Source: Anaerolineae bacterium
GTDB taxonomy: Bacteria > Chloroflexota > Anaerolineae > Aggregatilineales > Phototrophicaceae
Length of the DNA stretch: 59,791 nucleotides
NCBI GenBank assembly: GCA_026645945.1
Contig: JAPKMO010000009.1
Location: forward strand, 1-59,791
Direction: 5' to 3'
The notes below the pieces were generated by a model. That model saw only the letters and a list, made by a program, of their open reading frames with translations, was not told the origin of the DNA and searched no databases. Within the stretch, counting starts at the first letter, position 1. Every line of letters begins with the position of its first letter. The translations under genes and the position numbers were made by a program. Positions 58,928-59,791 of this stretch are shown here, piece by piece.

Positions 58928-59791
58928 GTGCGTTTCCTCCGCAGGCGGCGCTCCAGCCGCAGCAGCCAGCCCGCGCAAAAGGCGCTCGTTAGCAGCGTGA
59001 CCGCCGCGCCCCGGAACAGCCAGGGCGGGCGGTAAACAAAATGCACGAAAAACTCGCCGCCTTCGCGCGGCAGCACCACCCCAATCTGCCCGCCCACCGA
59101 TTCGAGTTTGGCCGGCTGGCCGTTGACCGTCACTTCCCAGCCGGGATAGGCGCGTTCCTGCGCCGTCACAACCGTGAAGCGCCCCGGTTCGACAGCCGTC
59201 CGCAGCCAGATGCTGTCCGGCTGGCGCACAAAATCCGTCACCGGCGTGGTTTTTTCCGGCGGCAGGGTGATGGCGTCCGGCGGCAGCAGTTTGTGTTCCT
59301 CCAGTAGGAAAAATTCGTCCACCAGGTCGCCGCCCGGTTCGGCGGTCAGCACCACACTCAGCGGAACGGTGTAAACATAGCTGAGGGCATCGTCTTTCCG
59401 GTACAGGCAGGGTTTGCCGCTCTGTTCAACAATGGGGCTGTCCGGCAGCAGGATATAACCCCGGTCGAGCAGGTAGGCATGTTCGCCGCCCGCCCAGGCG
59501 ATGCCATATTCCGGCAGCGAGGCCGTCAGGTTCACCCGCCCCAGCGTGGACGGCATAGGCGACATCTCAAAATCCGCGTATATCTGGGTCGCCCGCGCCC
59601 GGTTGTTCATATAGGTGGTGATCGCCCGGTAGCCGAAGCGCCACACCGCCAGTTCATCATGCGGGCGCTGCCGGCGCAGCCAGCTTACGCACTCGTCATC
59701 AGGATGGATGGGGTTCAAAATGTCCTGGTAGCCGATGTTCCAGCGCGCGGTCACTTCCCAGCCTGCCGCACCCGCCCCAACCAGCAGCCCG
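58924..59791 (-). CDS. C-terminal part of a membrane glycosyltransferase-like protein (cut by window end)
   Basis: The frame is open through the right edge (about 289 codons), so the N-terminus lies outside. The visible part is a long extracytoplasmic domain ('ECVSWLRRQRPHDELAVWRFGYRAITTYMNNRARA', 'YPGWEVTVNGQPAKLESVGGQIGVVLPREGGEFFVHFVYRPP') and a last helix 'LFRGAAVTLLTSAFCAGWLL' with a basic tail 'RLERRLRRKRT'. 'YPGWEVTVNG' and a final helix are typical of YfhO/PMT-like GT-C proteins. Its stop overlaps the next gene's ATG, so it belongs to the same operon. Confidence 0.7.
   Translation of the reverse strand, partial: GLLVGAGAAGWEVTARWNIGYQDILNPIHPDDECVSWLRRQRPHDELAVWRFGYRAITTYMNNRARATQIYADFEMSPMPSTLGRVNLTASLPEYGIAWAGGEHAYLLDRGYILLPDSPIVEQSGKPCLYRKDDALSYVYTVPLSVVLTAEPGGDLVDEFFLLEEHKLLPPDAITLPPEKTTPVTDFVRQPDSIWLRTAVEPGRFTVVTAQERAYPGWEVTVNGQPAKLESVGGQIGVVLPREGGEFFVHFVYRPPWLFRGAAVTLLTSAFCAGWLLRLERRLRRKRT

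Noticed and set aside
57698..59035. 445-codon plus-strand frame opposite the second glycosyltransferase gene
   Set aside because: Same antisense artefact with RQQ-rich composition; no motif and no ribosome-binding site.

Overview
The window is GC-rich bacterial chromosome with short intergenic gaps. Gene content points to a member of Chloroflexota, probably Anaerolineae-like. The indications are a futalosine-type menaquinone pathway, F420/flavin PPOX-fold oxidoreductases, secreted proteins with Thr/Pro-rich 'TPTPT' linkers, a DUF6754/MutL-family operon, GT-C glycosyltransferases and several families of palindromic intergenic repeats. This assignment is inference; there is no rRNA or tRNA gene in the window to anchor it.

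Layout. 1-5.7 kb (+): the end of an ECF sigma gene with its RskA-like anti-sigma, a D-threonine-aldolase-like PLP enzyme, a beta-class DNA methyltransferase, a C2-like small protein, two S1C (HtrA-like) proteases and a small methyltransferase. 5.7-10.1 kb: a PduO-type cobalamin adenosyltransferase divergent from recA. The recA gene carries a 162-residue mini-intein and has a promoter with a LexA-like dyad in its spacer. A LysM-type exported protein and a proline dehydrogenase follow. 10.9-12.7 kb (-): a visibly AT-richer two-gene island, a phosphoribosyltransferase plus a DprA/SMF protein, with the architecture of ShosTA-type toxin-antitoxin/anti-phage systems. 12.8-18.1 kb (-): mqnC, a VOC protein, mqnA and mqnE, interrupted by VapBC, a broken Uma2 gene and a small membrane protein. 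18.3-26.7 kb: a decayed sigma factor, Ada, an SDR, an MFS transporter, a PAS-GAF histidine kinase, oligoendopeptidase F and a small membrane protein. 26.8-31.5 kb: ilvD flanked by scraps of conflict genes (MazF, TIR, AAA ATPase, PIN), then an HK97-type portal gene preceded by a GAAC-N4-GTTC (SOS-box-like) site. 31.6-32.5 kb: tandem PPOX genes.

32.6-42.1 kb (-) holds a tightly packed eight-gene operon of unknown function. It encodes a MutL/GlmL-like ASKHA ATPase, a DUF6754 membrane protein, two other polytopic membrane proteins, a 1067-residue membrane-anchored acidic protein with repeated xPxWL motifs, a protein with an LPQTG sorting signal, and two further proteins. It is the best candidate here for an undescribed membrane machine. 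42.2-44.4 kb: NDH-2 and a TetR regulator with a clear dyad operator. 44.5-51.1 kb: phage tail and connector genes interleaved with ppk2 and a YcaQ-type glycosylase on the other strand. 51.1-54.2 kb: a SHOCT membrane protein, an ECF sigma factor with a small coupled partner, and a pentapeptide-repeat protein. 54.2-59.8 kb (-): a DUF5946 protein and three GT-C glycosyltransferase genes, the last cut by the window end.

Across the window there are at least six copies of a palindromic intergenic element (arms ACAGTGGGCTT or GCGGGCTT), about five copies of a CCCTCACC/GGTGAGGG hairpin element, and several ACTCAGCACTC-type short tandem repeats. One of these last lies in frame inside mqnA.
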